Shown here piece after piece: positions 42,945-52,280 of a DNA stretch of 64,000 nt. Source of the DNA: G965219965 sp965219965 (GTDB lineage Bacteria > Pseudomonadota > Alphaproteobacteria > RS24). The DNA is taken from contig OZ244796.1 of NCBI GenBank assembly GCA_965219965.1, forward strand, positions 620,001 through 684,000. Reading direction: 5' to 3'. The notes under the pieces are model-generated. The model saw only the letters and a list, made by a program, of their open reading frames with translations. It was not told the origin of the DNA and made no database searches. Position numbers and translations under genes: made by a program. The number at the start of each line of letters is the position of its first letter. Positions within the stretch are counted from its first letter, which is position 1.

Positions 42945-44491
42945 TGGAAATCATGGCTTTGAGCATGTTTGCCGCCGCGGTGGTGTTTTTGCTTTCTGGC
43001 TTTCCAGTGGCTTTCGTCTTGGGCGGCGTGGCCATGCTTTTTGCCTTTGGCGGCATGGCATTTGGCGTTTTTGACTATGCCTTTCTGCTTGCTTTGCCCC
43101 AGCGCATTTTTGGCACCATGACCAATGAGGTTTTAATTGCCGTTCCCCTTTTTATTTTTATGGGAACCATGCTGGAACGCTCGCGCATTGCTGAGGATTT
43201 GCTGGAAAATATGGGGCGGCTGTTCGGTGCGATGCGCGGCGGTTTGGGTATTTCCATTATCATTGTCGGGGCTTTGCTCGCTGCGTCAACGGGTATTGTT
43301 GGGGCGACCGTTGTCACAATGGGTTTAATGTCCCTGCCCTGCATGATGAAGCGCGGCTATAATCCAGCCTTAGCTGCCGGCTCTATTTGCGCGGCGGGTA
43401 CGCTGGGGCAAATTATACCGCCCTCTATTGTGCTTATTCTGCTTGGCGATGTTATGTCTAATGCCTATCAAAAGGCACAATTAGAAACAGGTATTTTTTC
43501 GCCCGACACAATTTCCATTGGTGAATTATTTGCTGGCGCCCTTATCCCCGGCCTATTGCTGGTTTTCATTTACATTATTTACCAAATTGGCTGGGCGATT
43601 GTGAAACCCGATGCCGCGCCCGCTTTGAAAGACCTTGAGCCAGTGACATTGCGGCAAGTTTTATCGGCTCTTATGGCGCCCATTGCGCTGATTGTTGCCG
43701 TTCTCGGCTCTATCCTCACGGGCATTGCCACCCCGACCGAAGCCGCAGGTGTCGGCGCGGCGGGAACGATTTTGCTGGCGGGTGATAGGTTGGGCAAAAA
43801 TTCAAAACGGGTGCGGCTGGCCGTCATTAGCCTACTTGGCCTTATCATATTAGTAAATAATTTTGACCTACAGCTTGGCCGCTCTGACCACACGCTCGCC
43901 GACCAAATCGCCATTGGCATGGGCTTTGTTATGTGCGGGTTGATTGTGCTGGGCATGGGGCAAGGCATAAAACGCAGTTACCGCGAGGGCGTTTTGCAAG
44001 ATGTCATGCTCTCTACCACCCGTATCACTTCTATGGTTTTTGTTATTCTCATTGGCGCGGCTTTGTTTAGCCTTGTTTTTCGTGGGCTAGAAGGCGATGA
44101 ATATGTGCATAATATCCTCACTGCCCTGCCTGGCGGGTCGGTCATGGTATTGGCCAGCGTGATGCTTATCATGTTCGTGCTTGGCTTTTTTCTGGATTTT
44201 ATTGAAATTACTTTTGTCGTTGTGCCGATTGTTGCCCCTATATTATTGCAAATGGGCTATGACCCAATCTGGTTAGGCGTGATGATGGCTGTGAATTTGC
44301 AAACATCATTCCTCACCCCGCCCTTTGGTTTTGCGCTGTTTTATTTGCGCGGCGTTGCACCCGACAGCATTAAAACCGGCGATATTTATCGCGGCGTTAT
44401 CCCTTTTGTGTTTATTCAAATTGCCATGCTCGGCCTATTGGTTCTCTATCCCAAAACGGCCACTTGGCTGCCAGAAATGATTTTTAACTAG
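42944..44491 (+). CDS. dctM: TRAP transporter large membrane subunit (DctM)
   Basis: 515 residues with about 12-14 membrane helices. ASTGIVGATVVTMGLMSLPCMMKRGYNPALAAGSICAAGTLGQIIPPS is the classic DctM signature and PTEAAGVGAAG the second. The central loop (about 285-325) is long, typical of the TakM-like type paired with TakP. The end overlaps the convergent parC stop by 4 bases, sharing a CTAG. Confidence 0.96.
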   Translation: MEIMALSMFAAAVVFLLSGFPVAFVLGGVAMLFAFGGMAFGVFDYAFLLALPQRIFGTMTNEVLIAVPLFIFMGTMLERSRIAEDLLENMGRLFGAMRGGLGISIIIVGALLAASTGIVGATVVTMGLMSLPCMMKRGYNPALAAGSICAAGTLGQIIPPSIVLILLGDVMSNAYQKAQLETGIFSPDTISIGELFAGALIPGLLLVFIYIIYQIGWAIVKPDAAPALKDLEPVTLRQVLSALMAPIALIVAVLGSILTGIATPTEAAGVGAAGTILLAGDRLGKNSKRVRLAVISLLGLIILVNNFDLQLGRSDHTLADQIAIGMGFVMCGLIVLGMGQGIKRSYREGVLQDVMLSTTRITSMVFVILIGAALFSLVFRGLEGDEYVHNILTALPGGSVMVLASVMLIMFVLGFFLDFIEITFVVVPIVAPILLQMGYDPIWLGVMMAVNLQTSFLTPPFGFALFYLRGVAPDSIKTGDIYRGVIPFVFIQIAMLGLLVLYPKTATWLPEMIFN

Positions 44492-46740
44492 AGCCGATTG
44501 TTAAATGCCGACCCCATCAGCCCATCAGATGGAAAGCCTTTCGGGCGCACCCGTCCAGTTTGGGCGCGACTACCGACCCATGTGTCAATATCTTCAATTG
44601 GCTTAACCCGCCCTGCTTTGTCCACAACGTGCAAGCCCTGTGCCGCATCAAAGCATTTAACATCAGCCAGCCCGCCGTCGCTATATTTCTGCAACCGCAC
44701 ACCCTTGCCGCGTGCCATTTCGGGCAATTCACTTAATGGGAAAATAAGCAATCGGCGGTTCTCACCACTCACGGCCACCATATCCCCTTCAATTGGCACA
44801 CAGCACCAAGCCTCATCGGGGGCTTTAACATTCAAAATCTGCTTGCCCGCACGACGATTGCTCAGCAATTCGGACTCCGCCACAATGAAACCATTGCCAT
44901 TTTGCGAAGCGACCAGTAATTTGCGCGTTTCATCATAGGGGAAAATTTGGATAATCTCGTCCGACGCTTCCAAATCAATCATTAGAGATAAAGGCTCACC
45001 ATTGCCGCGCCCGCCTGGCAGTTTAGCCGCATCAACCACATAGGCTCGCCCATTAGACGCAAACAGCACCAGCTTATCGGTCGTCTGTGCGTGGAAGACA
45101 AATTTGCTCTTGTCGCCGCTTTTATATTTAATTTCTTTGCCATTTTCCATATGCCCTTTCATGGCGCGTATCCAGCCTTTTTGTGAGCAAATAACCGTTA
45201 TGGGTTCTTTTTCAATCATAATTTCAATCGGGGCGGCATCTTCTTCTGGCGCGTCGCCAAAATCGGTGCGCCGCCGTCCCAAATCACTTTTCGCCCCATA
45301 GGTTTTCTTCAGCTCACGAATATCATCGCCAATGGATTTCCACTGCGCGTCATCAGATTTCAGCAGGGCTTTTAATGCTTTCTGCTCTTTTTTCAAATCA
45401 TCATGCTCACCGCGAATGGTCATTTCTTCCAATTTCCGCAAAGCCCGCAGGCGCATATTCAAAATAGCATCGGCTTGTATTTCGGTGAGCTTAAACGTTT
45501 TCATCAGCTTTTCGCATGGCTCATCTTCTTGGCGAATAATACGAATAACTTCGTCCAAATTAATATAGGCAATTAAATAGCCGTCCAACACTTCCAGCCG
45601 TGCGATGATTTTTTCCAGCCGAAATTTGCTTTTCCGTACCAGCACAGTTTTGCGATGGTCCAGCCATTCCAGCAATAGATCGCGTAAATTCAAAACACCC
45701 GGCACGCCAGAAGCGTTTAGCACATTCAAATTCACCCCATAGCGCGTTTCTAAATCCGTCTGGCGGAACAGCACGGACATCACCTGCTCTGGGTCAAGGT
45801 TTTTGCTTTTCGGGATAAGCACAAGGCGAATATCTTCAGCACTTTCGTCACGAATATCGTCTAGCATGGGCAGGCTTTTAGCCTGCATTTGCTCGGCGAT
45901 TTTTTCAATCAGTCGTGATTTTTGCACTTGATAGGGAATTTCGGTGACAACAATTTGCCACATGCCGCGCCCAAGCTGTTCAATTTCATAGCCCGCCCGC
46001 AAACGAATAGAGCCGCGTCCCTTAGAATAAGTTTCCCTCAGGCTTTCAGGCGACTCCACCACAATGCCACCCGTTGGGAAATCGGGGCCTTTAATATAAT
46101 TCAGCAAAGTATCAACCCGCGCATTGCGTTTCTTGATAAGATGCAAAGCCGCCTCGCAAAGCTCGCCAATATTATGCGGCGGGATATTGGTTGCCATGCC
46201 CACCGCAATGCCCGATGCGCCATTGGCGAGCAAATTAGGGAAAGCCGCGGGTAAAACCACTGGCTCTTCATCTTCGCCATCATAAGTGATGCGAAAATCA
46301 ACCGTATCATCATTAATATCTTGCAATAGCAGGCGGGCAATTTCTGTCATCCGCGCTTCAGTATAGCGCATGGCCGCCGCACTATCGCCATCCACATTGC
46401 CGAAATTGCCCTGCCCGTCCACCAAAGGATAGCGCACGGCGAAATCTTGCGCCAAGCGCACCAGCGCATCATAAACCGCTTGGTCGCCATGCGGGTGAAA
46501 ACGGCCAATCACATCACCCACCACACGGGCGCATTTCTTAAAACCTTGGTCAGGGTCAAGTTTAAGCTGGCGCATAGCATGCAACAGGCGGCGATGGACA
46601 GGCTTCAACCCGTCACGCGCATCTGGCAAAGCTCGATTGGTGATGGTGGACAGCGCATAGGCGAGATAGCGGCTTTCCAGAGCCTCGCGCAAATTAATTT
46701 GTTCGGACGATTCCTCGTCTGGCGTAAGCAATTCAGTCAT
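44488..46740 (-). CDS. parC: DNA topoisomerase IV subunit A
   Basis: 750 residues. The catalytic Tyr126 lies in AAAMRYTEARM, and the N-terminal winged helix and tower are intact; the C-terminal beta-pinwheel repeats start near residue 505. ParC is favoured over GyrA by its shorter C-terminus, lack of a GyrA box, and its place next to recO-era-rnc. Topo IV separates daughter chromosomes. In the quinolone-determining region the sequence is HPHGDQAVYDALVR: Gln87 and Asp91 stand where E. coli has Ser80 and Glu84. The other subunit, parE, is not in the window. Confidence 0.95.
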   Translation of the reverse strand: MTELLTPDEESSEQINLREALESRYLAYALSTITNRALPDARDGLKPVHRRLLHAMRQLKLDPDQGFKKCARVVGDVIGRFHPHGDQAVYDALVRLAQDFAVRYPLVDGQGNFGNVDGDSAAAMRYTEARMTEIARLLLQDINDDTVDFRITYDGEDEEPVVLPAAFPNLLANGASGIAVGMATNIPPHNIGELCEAALHLIKKRNARVDTLLNYIKGPDFPTGGIVVESPESLRETYSKGRGSIRLRAGYEIEQLGRGMWQIVVTEIPYQVQKSRLIEKIAEQMQAKSLPMLDDIRDESAEDIRLVLIPKSKNLDPEQVMSVLFRQTDLETRYGVNLNVLNASGVPGVLNLRDLLLEWLDHRKTVLVRKSKFRLEKIIARLEVLDGYLIAYINLDEVIRIIRQEDEPCEKLMKTFKLTEIQADAILNMRLRALRKLEEMTIRGEHDDLKKEQKALKALLKSDDAQWKSIGDDIRELKKTYGAKSDLGRRRTDFGDAPEEDAAPIEIMIEKEPITVICSQKGWIRAMKGHMENGKEIKYKSGDKSKFVFHAQTTDKLVLFASNGRAYVVDAAKLPGGRGNGEPLSLMIDLEASDEIIQIFPYDETRKLLVASQNGNGFIVAESELLSNRRAGKQILNVKAPDEAWCCVPIEGDMVAVSGENRRLLIFPLSELPEMARGKGVRLQKYSDGGLADVKCFDAAQGLHVVDKAGRVKPIEDIDTWVGSRAQTGRVRPKGFPSDGLMGSAFNNRL

Positions 46741-46773
46741 GCGCCCTTATAGCAGATTCGCCGCAAGCCGCCT

Positions 46774-47520
46774 CTATTGAGGCAAATGCGCGTAAAGGCG
46801 TTTGAGCATAGCGGCGCGGGCTTCGGGAACGGGTTTTTCTAAATTGGCAAAAAGGCGGCGGACGAGAAAATGCCCCGTCACATCAAAACCATTGCGAATA
46901 TCTGCCGATGAAACGGGCGCGGCAGAATCAAGAAAAAAGGGCGGCAAAGGGTAAAGCCTATCCAAATATGGCGCGGCGGCGGCGGGGGATACAGCCCGCC
47001 CACTGCGCGGCGATATATGCGACAGCGCATCATTTTTACCGCCTTCGCCATTTTCACCCGTCACCGCACAGCGTGACAAGTCCAGCCCAAAGCCCATTTC
47101 ATCAAGCAAAGCCAGTTCAAAGCGGATAAAAAGCGGCGGCCATATATCTTCATCATCTAGCACGTCTAGCAGGGTTTCAAATAAATCGGCCAAGCGCGGA
47201 TAAGGCTGGCGTTCAGGCAGAACTTGCACCAGCGCACAAGCGGCCATAAGCGCGGATAAATGCAAAGGCTTGGCCATAGCTTCACTGGCACGCGCATGGG
47301 TCATTTCAACCGTCATCGTGCCTAAATGTTCGGCTAGGCGTGCTTTCCAACACACATGCAAACGATTGCCCGCCTGCAAAAGCGGACGCAAACGCCGCCC
47401 CGCCCCGCCGCGTACCAGACCAGCATAGCGGCCTTGTTGTTTGGTTAAGACCTCAATAATTGCCGCACTTTCACCATGGCGGCGTACGCAAAGGAGTGTT
47501 GCATCGGCTTGCCATTCCAT
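46774..47520 (-). CDS. recO: DNA repair protein RecO
   Basis: 248 residues. The N-terminal OB-fold begins MEWQADATLLCVRRHGESAAIIEVLTKQQGRYAGLVRGG, matching RecO; a helical middle and a zinc-less C-terminus follow (the ArgIle-rich end has no CxxC pairs). RecO loads RecA on SSB-coated gaps. It follows era by 10 bases in rnc-era-recO order, and parC lies downstream. Confidence 0.93.
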   Translation of the reverse strand: MEWQADATLLCVRRHGESAAIIEVLTKQQGRYAGLVRGGAGRRLRPLLQAGNRLHVCWKARLAEHLGTMTVEMTHARASEAMAKPLHLSALMAACALVQVLPERQPYPRLADLFETLLDVLDDEDIWPPLFIRFELALLDEMGFGLDLSRCAVTGENGEGGKNDALSHISPRSGRAVSPAAAAPYLDRLYPLPPFFLDSAAPVSSADIRNGFDVTGHFLVRRLFANLEKPVPEARAAMLKRLYAHLPQ

Positions 47521-47530
47521 GTGCTGTCTC

Positions 47531-48442
47531 CTATCGCGGCGGGTTTATATCCATTCCCATCATACGATAACGCTCTGTATCATCAATCCAGTTATCGCGC
47601 ACTTTAACAAAAATAAATAAATGAATACGGGTGGCAAAAGCCTCTTCCATTTCCAAACGCGCCGCCGCGCCAATTTCTCGAATGGTGCGGCCATTTTTGC
47701 CTAGCACAATCGCTTTTTGACTATCGCGGCGCACATAAACAAGCTGGTCAATCCGCACACTGCCATCATCTTGCACTGTCCATTTTTCTGTTTCAACCGT
47801 TAGCGCATAGGGCAATTCTTGATGCAAGCGCAGGAAAAGTTTTTCGCGGGTAATTTCCGCCGCCAAAAGCAGTGACGGCATATCGGCCACCATATCTTCG
47901 GGATAATGCCACGTCCCTTCTGGGACAAGCGTGACCAAACCATCACGCAAGTCGTCTAACCCGCTTTCTTTGAGTGCCGATACCATAAAAGTTTGTGCAA
48001 AACCTGCCCGTTCATTAAGCTGTGCGGTCAGTTCAAGCAATTTTTCAGGCTTAACCTTATCCACCTTATTCAGCACCAAAATCACGGGCTTTTTACTATC
48101 TTGAATACCCGCCAGCACCATATCTGTTTCGGGCGGTAATGGGCGGGCGGCATCTAGCACTACGGCAATGGCATCAGCTTCATTGGCTCCTGCCCATGCT
48201 TCGCGCAGCATGGCTTTGTCCATTTTTTTCGCGCCCGCAAATACGCCTGGCGTATCCACCAAAACAATTTGCGCCGACCCATATATCATCACGCCGCGTA
48301 ACCGCGCACGGGTGGTTTGTGCCTTATGGGTGACAATGGCAATTTTCTGCCCGACTAGCGCATTGGCCAGCGTGGATTTGCCCGCATTAGGCGGGCCGAT
48401 AATGGCAATAAAACCAAAATGAGGCACGGCAGAGGAGTTCAA
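47531..48442 (-). CDS. era: GTPase Era
   Basis: 303 residues. G1 GPPNAGKSTLANAL (about 16-29), G3 VDTPGVF, G4 NKVDKVK and a C-terminal KH domain (ILGKNGRTIREIG) are all present. Era binds the 3' end of 16S rRNA and helps 30S maturation. It starts one base after the rnc stop; RNase III and Era both act in rRNA processing. Confidence 0.98.
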   Translation of the reverse strand: MNSSAVPHFGFIAIIGPPNAGKSTLANALVGQKIAIVTHKAQTTRARLRGVMIYGSAQIVLVDTPGVFAGAKKMDKAMLREAWAGANEADAIAVVLDAARPLPPETDMVLAGIQDSKKPVILVLNKVDKVKPEKLLELTAQLNERAGFAQTFMVSALKESGLDDLRDGLVTLVPEGTWHYPEDMVADMPSLLLAAEITREKLFLRLHQELPYALTVETEKWTVQDDGSVRIDQLVYVRRDSQKAIVLGKNGRTIREIGAAARLEMEEAFATRIHLFIFVKVRDNWIDDTERYRMMGMDINPPR

Positions 48443-48443
48443 T

Positions 48444-49106
48444 TCAAAGTTCCTTTAATTTAGTCAGTAATTTTTCAGCCGCCCGCACTTCTGCCGCTTT
48501 GCGTGATTTATCCGCCGCACATGCCGCATGGCCACCATCAACTTGCACGCGCACGCTAATTATTGGCTCATGAGCAAGACCATCTTGTCCAGTTTTTTCA
48601 TAATTCGGCACGCCATAGCCATTTGCAATGGCATATTCCTGCAAAGCCGATTTAGCATTAACGGGTACATCTACCATTTCGGTTAAAGTTGCGTGCCAGC
48701 CGCGTAAAATAAATTCACGTGCTGCATCTAGCCCGCCATCAAGATAAATAGCGGCAATGATAGCTTCACATGTATCGGCCAGTACATTTTCACTTTTTTG
48801 TCTTAGGCGACTACCTTTGTCAAATATAAGTGCCGAGGCCATATCAAATTGCCGCGCTACTTGTGCGCAAGTTCGGCGACTAACAAGCACAGATAGACGC
48901 TGAGCCATATGGCCTTCCTGCTCATTGGGGAAATTTTTATATAAATACTCAGCGATAACCAACCCCAAAACGCGGTCGCCAAGAAATTCCAACCGTTCAT
49001 TTTTCATTTTACTTTTCACGCTGGCATGGTGTAGGGCTTCTTCCAATAAATGCGGCTTGATAAATTCATAATTTAACCGCTGTGCTAATTCTAAATGCTT
49101 TTTCAT
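48444..49106 (-). CDS. rnc: Ribonuclease III
   Basis: 220 residues from ATG 49106, which overlaps the lepB stop (ATGA); a longer frame to 49157 lies inside lepB. The signature NERLEFLGDRVLGLVIAEYL (about 34-53) carries catalytic acids, with a second at DTCEAIIAAIYLDGG; the C-terminal double-stranded RNA-binding domain is AKSALQEYAIANGYG onward. It cuts rRNA precursors and other double-stranded RNA. Confidence 0.97.
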   Translation of the reverse strand: MKKHLELAQRLNYEFIKPHLLEEALHHASVKSKMKNERLEFLGDRVLGLVIAEYLYKNFPNEQEGHMAQRLSVLVSRRTCAQVARQFDMASALIFDKGSRLRQKSENVLADTCEAIIAAIYLDGGLDAAREFILRGWHATLTEMVDVPVNAKSALQEYAIANGYGVPNYEKTGQDGLAHEPIISVRVQVDGGHAACAADKSRKAAEVRAAEKLLTKLKEL

Positions 49107-49876
49107 CGGACAACTCTTAAAATGCGTGACCACCGAATAGCAGAGGGCCACTCCCAAATGGTAAAAAGCGACCCCTTATTCTTGTCAAAGGAATAAAATT
49201 TAATTTGCGCCTTGCCGACCAGATTTTCATATGGCACATAGCCCACGGGGCGGAAGCGGCTATCTTGCGAATTATCGCGATTATCGCCCATCACAAAATA
49301 ATGCCCTGCTGGCACATGATAAAGGCGCGTATTATCGGCATGTTCCTTATGTCCTATATCAATAATGTCATAACCCACACCATTGGGCAGAATTTCCCTA
49401 TAACGGCGAGCCTGAATGGCTTTGTTGCCCTTAGTAAAAGTGAAATTTTCAAGCCTTTCACGCCGCACCGCTTGGCCATTTAATATCAACTGACCATCAA
49501 TGACCTGAACCCTATCGCCTGGCACACCGACCACCCGTTTAATATAATCCGTGGCATTATCAGACGGCAATTTGAACACAACCACATCGCCATGAGTCAC
49601 ATCATGTGCAAAAATACGCCCTGAAAAAATATCTGGACTAAAAGGCAGGCTGTATTTTGAAAACCCGTAACGATATTTGCTGACAAATATATAATCGCCA
49701 ACAAATAAAGTTGGCAGCATAGAGCCAGATGGAATACTAAAGGGCTGGAACAAAAATGTGCGTATCACCAAAGCCAGCACAATAGCATAAAAAATCGAAC
49801 GGATATTCTCGCCCAGCAGTGATTTTTTTTCACCAGCAGGCGTGGTATTATCCACGGATTGTTTTTCTTCACTCAT
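49103..49876 (-). CDS. lepB: Signal peptidase I
   Basis: 257 residues with one N-terminal membrane helix (about 26-45). The catalytic Ser52 is in IPSGSMLPTL and the general base Lys113 in DYIKRVVGVPGD; GDNRDNSQDSR is the conserved box E. It removes signal peptides after Sec and Tat export. The order lepB-rnc-era is standard. Confidence 0.97.
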   Translation of the reverse strand: MSEEKQSVDNTTPAGEKKSLLGENIRSIFYAIVLALVIRTFLFQPFSIPSGSMLPTLFVGDYIFVSKYRYGFSKYSLPFSPDIFSGRIFAHDVTHGDVVVFKLPSDNATDYIKRVVGVPGDRVQVIDGQLILNGQAVRRERLENFTFTKGNKAIQARRYREILPNGVGYDIIDIGHKEHADNTRLYHVPAGHYFVMGDNRDNSQDSRFRPVGYVPYENLVGKAQIKFYSFDKNKGSLFTIWEWPSAIRWSRILRVVR

Positions 49877-49920
49877 AATAGCTTGCTTTTAACAGTTTCG
49901 TGCATGGCATCAAAGCCCGT

Positions 49921-50349
49921 TTAGCTTTTCTTTTCTGGCCGCGTTTCAACCACGACAAAGGCCGATGCCATATCGCGCTCATCACTCAGCGCAAGATGGA
50001 TAAAAGGCTCGTGGCCAGATGGGCAAAGCTCATACAGCATATTTTTCGCCGCCCCATGCAGAGCGATGGCGGGCTGGCCAGATGGATTTTTGACAATTTC
50101 AATATCGCGTAACAAAAGCCCCGTTTGTGCGCCCGCGCCGAGACTTTTCACACCCGTGCCAAGGGCTTTGGCCACGGCCTCCTTAGCGGCAAATCTTTTC
50201 GCATAGGCATGCGCCTTATGGGCAGCATTGTCAGCATAAGATTGCTCAGCATTGGTAAAAACGCGCCGCCGAAATCGGTCACCATATTTGGCCAAGCCGT
50301 TTTGGATACGCGCAACATCAACCATATCATGTCCAATGCCGATAATCAT
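49921..50349 (-). CDS. acpS: Holo-[acyl-carrier-protein] synthase
   Basis: 142 residues. IIGIGHDMVDVARIQ (2-16) holds the metal-binding Asp, and KRFAAKEAVAKALGTG is the second signature. It transfers phosphopantetheine to acyl carrier protein. The start overlaps the pdxJ stop by 4 bases (ATGA), giving the common pdxJ-acpS pair. Confidence 0.96.
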   Translation of the reverse strand: MIIGIGHDMVDVARIQNGLAKYGDRFRRRVFTNAEQSYADNAAHKAHAYAKRFAAKEAVAKALGTGVKSLGAGAQTGLLLRDIEIVKNPSGQPAIALHGAAKNMLYELCPSGHEPFIHLALSDERDMASAFVVVETRPEKKS

Positions 50350-51101
50350 AAGCCCCGCCCCTCATCCATTAAGCGACGCATTTCTTTAATGGCCGCCTCA
50401 AGACTGACAAAAATCGCCTCACCCATTAAAAAATGCCCGATATTAAGCTCTCTTATTTGGCTTATGGCGGCAATGGGCGTGACCGTTTCAAAGCTCAAAC
50501 CATGACCCGCATGAACTTCCAAACCCGCTTCATGCGCCACCATAGCCGCTTCGCGCAAACGAGCCAGCTCAGCTTCCAATGTGGGCTTGTCTTGGTGGAT
50601 AAAAGCCTCGCAATAGGTTCCCGTATGCAGTTCCACGACGCCGACCCCTAAATCTTTAGCGGCAGAAATCTGCGCCCCATCAGGATTAATAAACAAAGAC
50701 ACACGCGCCCCATGGGCGGCCAATTTTTCAACAAAAGGAGCAAGCATTTTTTGTCCGCCAACCACATCCAGCCCGCCTTCAGTGGTTAGCTCGCGGCGTT
50801 TTTCTGGCACAAGACAACAGGCGTGGGGTTTGTGCCGTAAAGCAATGGCCAGCATTTCATCTGTGGCGGCCATTTCCAAATTCAGTGGTAAGTCAATTTG
50901 CGTGGCCAAAAGCTGAATATCTTCATCACCAATATGCCGTCTGTCTTCGCGCAAGTGCGCGGTGATACCATCCGCCCCAGCTTTAGCGGCAATTTGCGCT
51001 GCACGCAGAGGCGATGGATGCCCCCCGCCGCGTGCATTACGAATAGTGGCCACATGGTCAATATTCACCCCAAGCCTGAGTTCTGGCGTGTTCATAGTCA
51101 T
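50346..51101 (-). CDS. pdxJ: Pyridoxine 5'-phosphate synthase
   Basis: 251 residues. LGVNIDHVATIRNARGG at the start, HLREDRRHIGDEDI, and VHAGHGLSFE are diagnostic. PdxJ makes pyridoxine phosphate from deoxyxylulose phosphate and 3-amino-2-oxopropyl phosphate. Met3 is an alternative start. It is coupled to acpS. Confidence 0.97.
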   Translation of the reverse strand: MTMNTPELRLGVNIDHVATIRNARGGGHPSPLRAAQIAAKAGADGITAHLREDRRHIGDEDIQLLATQIDLPLNLEMAATDEMLAIALRHKPHACCLVPEKRRELTTEGGLDVVGGQKMLAPFVEKLAAHGARVSLFINPDGAQISAAKDLGVGVVELHTGTYCEAFIHQDKPTLEAELARLREAAMVAHEAGLEVHAGHGLSFETVTPIAAISQIRELNIGHFLMGEAIFVSLEAAIKEMRRLMDEGRGL

Positions 51102-51102
51102 T

Positions 51103-51663
51103 TTAATTTTCTTCTTTTTCGCTTTGTGTGCGCTTGTGTTGTTTGCGTTCCTGCACAGCTCTTTTATAACTTCGTACCACCCAAAATGAGGGAAAATAAA
51201 TCAGCCCCGCCATGCCCAGCCCAATCGGCAGACTGCCAATAAACATAGGCGTAAGCAATGGTTTTATCAGCGACAAGAAATTCACACTATTAAGCAAAGC
51301 GGGGTCAAAATTAACCCTTTGTACTTCAGGAACGCCGAGAATATATGAGCCAAGCTGATATGTGCCGACCCATATAAATGGAAAACTCAACGGATTGCCG
51401 ACCCATGTGCCAATCGCCGCCGCAATCACATTGCCGCGTATGAGTAAAGCCAGCAAAGCGGCTTGAATAAAATGCGTGCCAAGAAACGGGCTGGCCGACA
51501 CAAATGCCCCGCACGCCATGCCCAACGCAATAGCATGGGGGCCATCATCCAGCCTTATGAGCCGATGGATAATATATTGCACTGTGCGCGCCCAGCCTGC
51601 TTTCGGCCATATCCATTCCCTTAATTTATAGGATAAATCTTTCGGCTTGCGACTTTTGAACAT
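51103..51663 (-). CDS. DUF2062 membrane protein
   Basis: 186 residues. PHAIALGMACGAFVSASPFLGTHFIQAALLALLIRGNVIAAAIGTWVGNPLSFPFIW is the DUF2062 core with two or three membrane helices; a further helix is near 140-165. The C-terminus is basic. The family is widespread in proteobacteria with no firm function. It lies one base upstream of pdxJ and five bases after pyrE. Confidence 0.9.
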   Translation of the reverse strand: MFKSRKPKDLSYKLREWIWPKAGWARTVQYIIHRLIRLDDGPHAIALGMACGAFVSASPFLGTHFIQAALLALLIRGNVIAAAIGTWVGNPLSFPFIWVGTYQLGSYILGVPEVQRVNFDPALLNSVNFLSLIKPLLTPMFIGSLPIGLGMAGLIYFPSFWVVRSYKRAVQERKQHKRTQSEKEEN

Positions 51664-51668
51664 AAGCG

Positions 51669-52271
51669 TCAGGCTTTCAAATCGCGGCTGCCAGGCTTAA
51701 TAACGGGTTGGTTTTGCAAATCATCGGGCAAATTATCGGGCGTAAATGTTTCAATATGCAAAGCCGCCAGCGATAATAATGGAACACCAATTTTTGCTGT
51801 GCCATTTGAACGGTCAATTAAACAAGCCGCCGCTACAACTTCCCCGCCCGCCGTGTGAATAGCATCAATCGCTTCACGCGATGACAGACCCGTTGTGACA
51901 ATATCTTCAACCATTAAAATACGGGGCTTGCACCCATTGATTGCGTCCAAAACAAAGCCGCGGCGCAAAGCAAACTGCCCCTCTACGCGCTCTACAAACA
52001 TGGCTGGCACGTCAAGCTGACGCGCCATTTCATAGCCAACAATCACCCCACCCATAGCGGGGCTGATAACATAATCAATATCACCCTCAACATTTTCACG
52101 GATAGTTTCGGCTAAAGCCGCGCATAATTTAGCGGCGCGTTTAGGACACATCAACACCCGCGCACATTGCAAATATTGGCGCGAGTGCAAACCTGAAGAA
52201 AGCAGAAAGTGTCCATCTAGCAATGCGCCCGCATCGCGGAATTCTTTTAACACGGCATCTTTTTTCATCAC
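51669..52271 (-). CDS. pyrE: Orotate phosphoribosyltransferase
   Basis: 200 residues. The PRPP-binding motif is ILMVEDIVTTGLSSREAI (about 118-135), and YVISPAMGGVIVGYEMARQL is the conserved upstream region. It makes OMP from orotate in pyrimidine synthesis. It is of the shorter type typical of alphaproteobacteria. It lies in rsh-pyrE-DUF2062-pdxJ order with small gaps. Confidence 0.95.
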   Translation of the reverse strand: MMKKDAVLKEFRDAGALLDGHFLLSSGLHSRQYLQCARVLMCPKRAAKLCAALAETIRENVEGDIDYVISPAMGGVIVGYEMARQLDVPAMFVERVEGQFALRRGFVLDAINGCKPRILMVEDIVTTGLSSREAIDAIHTAGGEVVAAACLIDRSNGTAKIGVPLLSLAALHIETFTPDNLPDDLQNQPVIKPGSRDLKA

Positions 52272-52280
52272 ACCCGTCCC

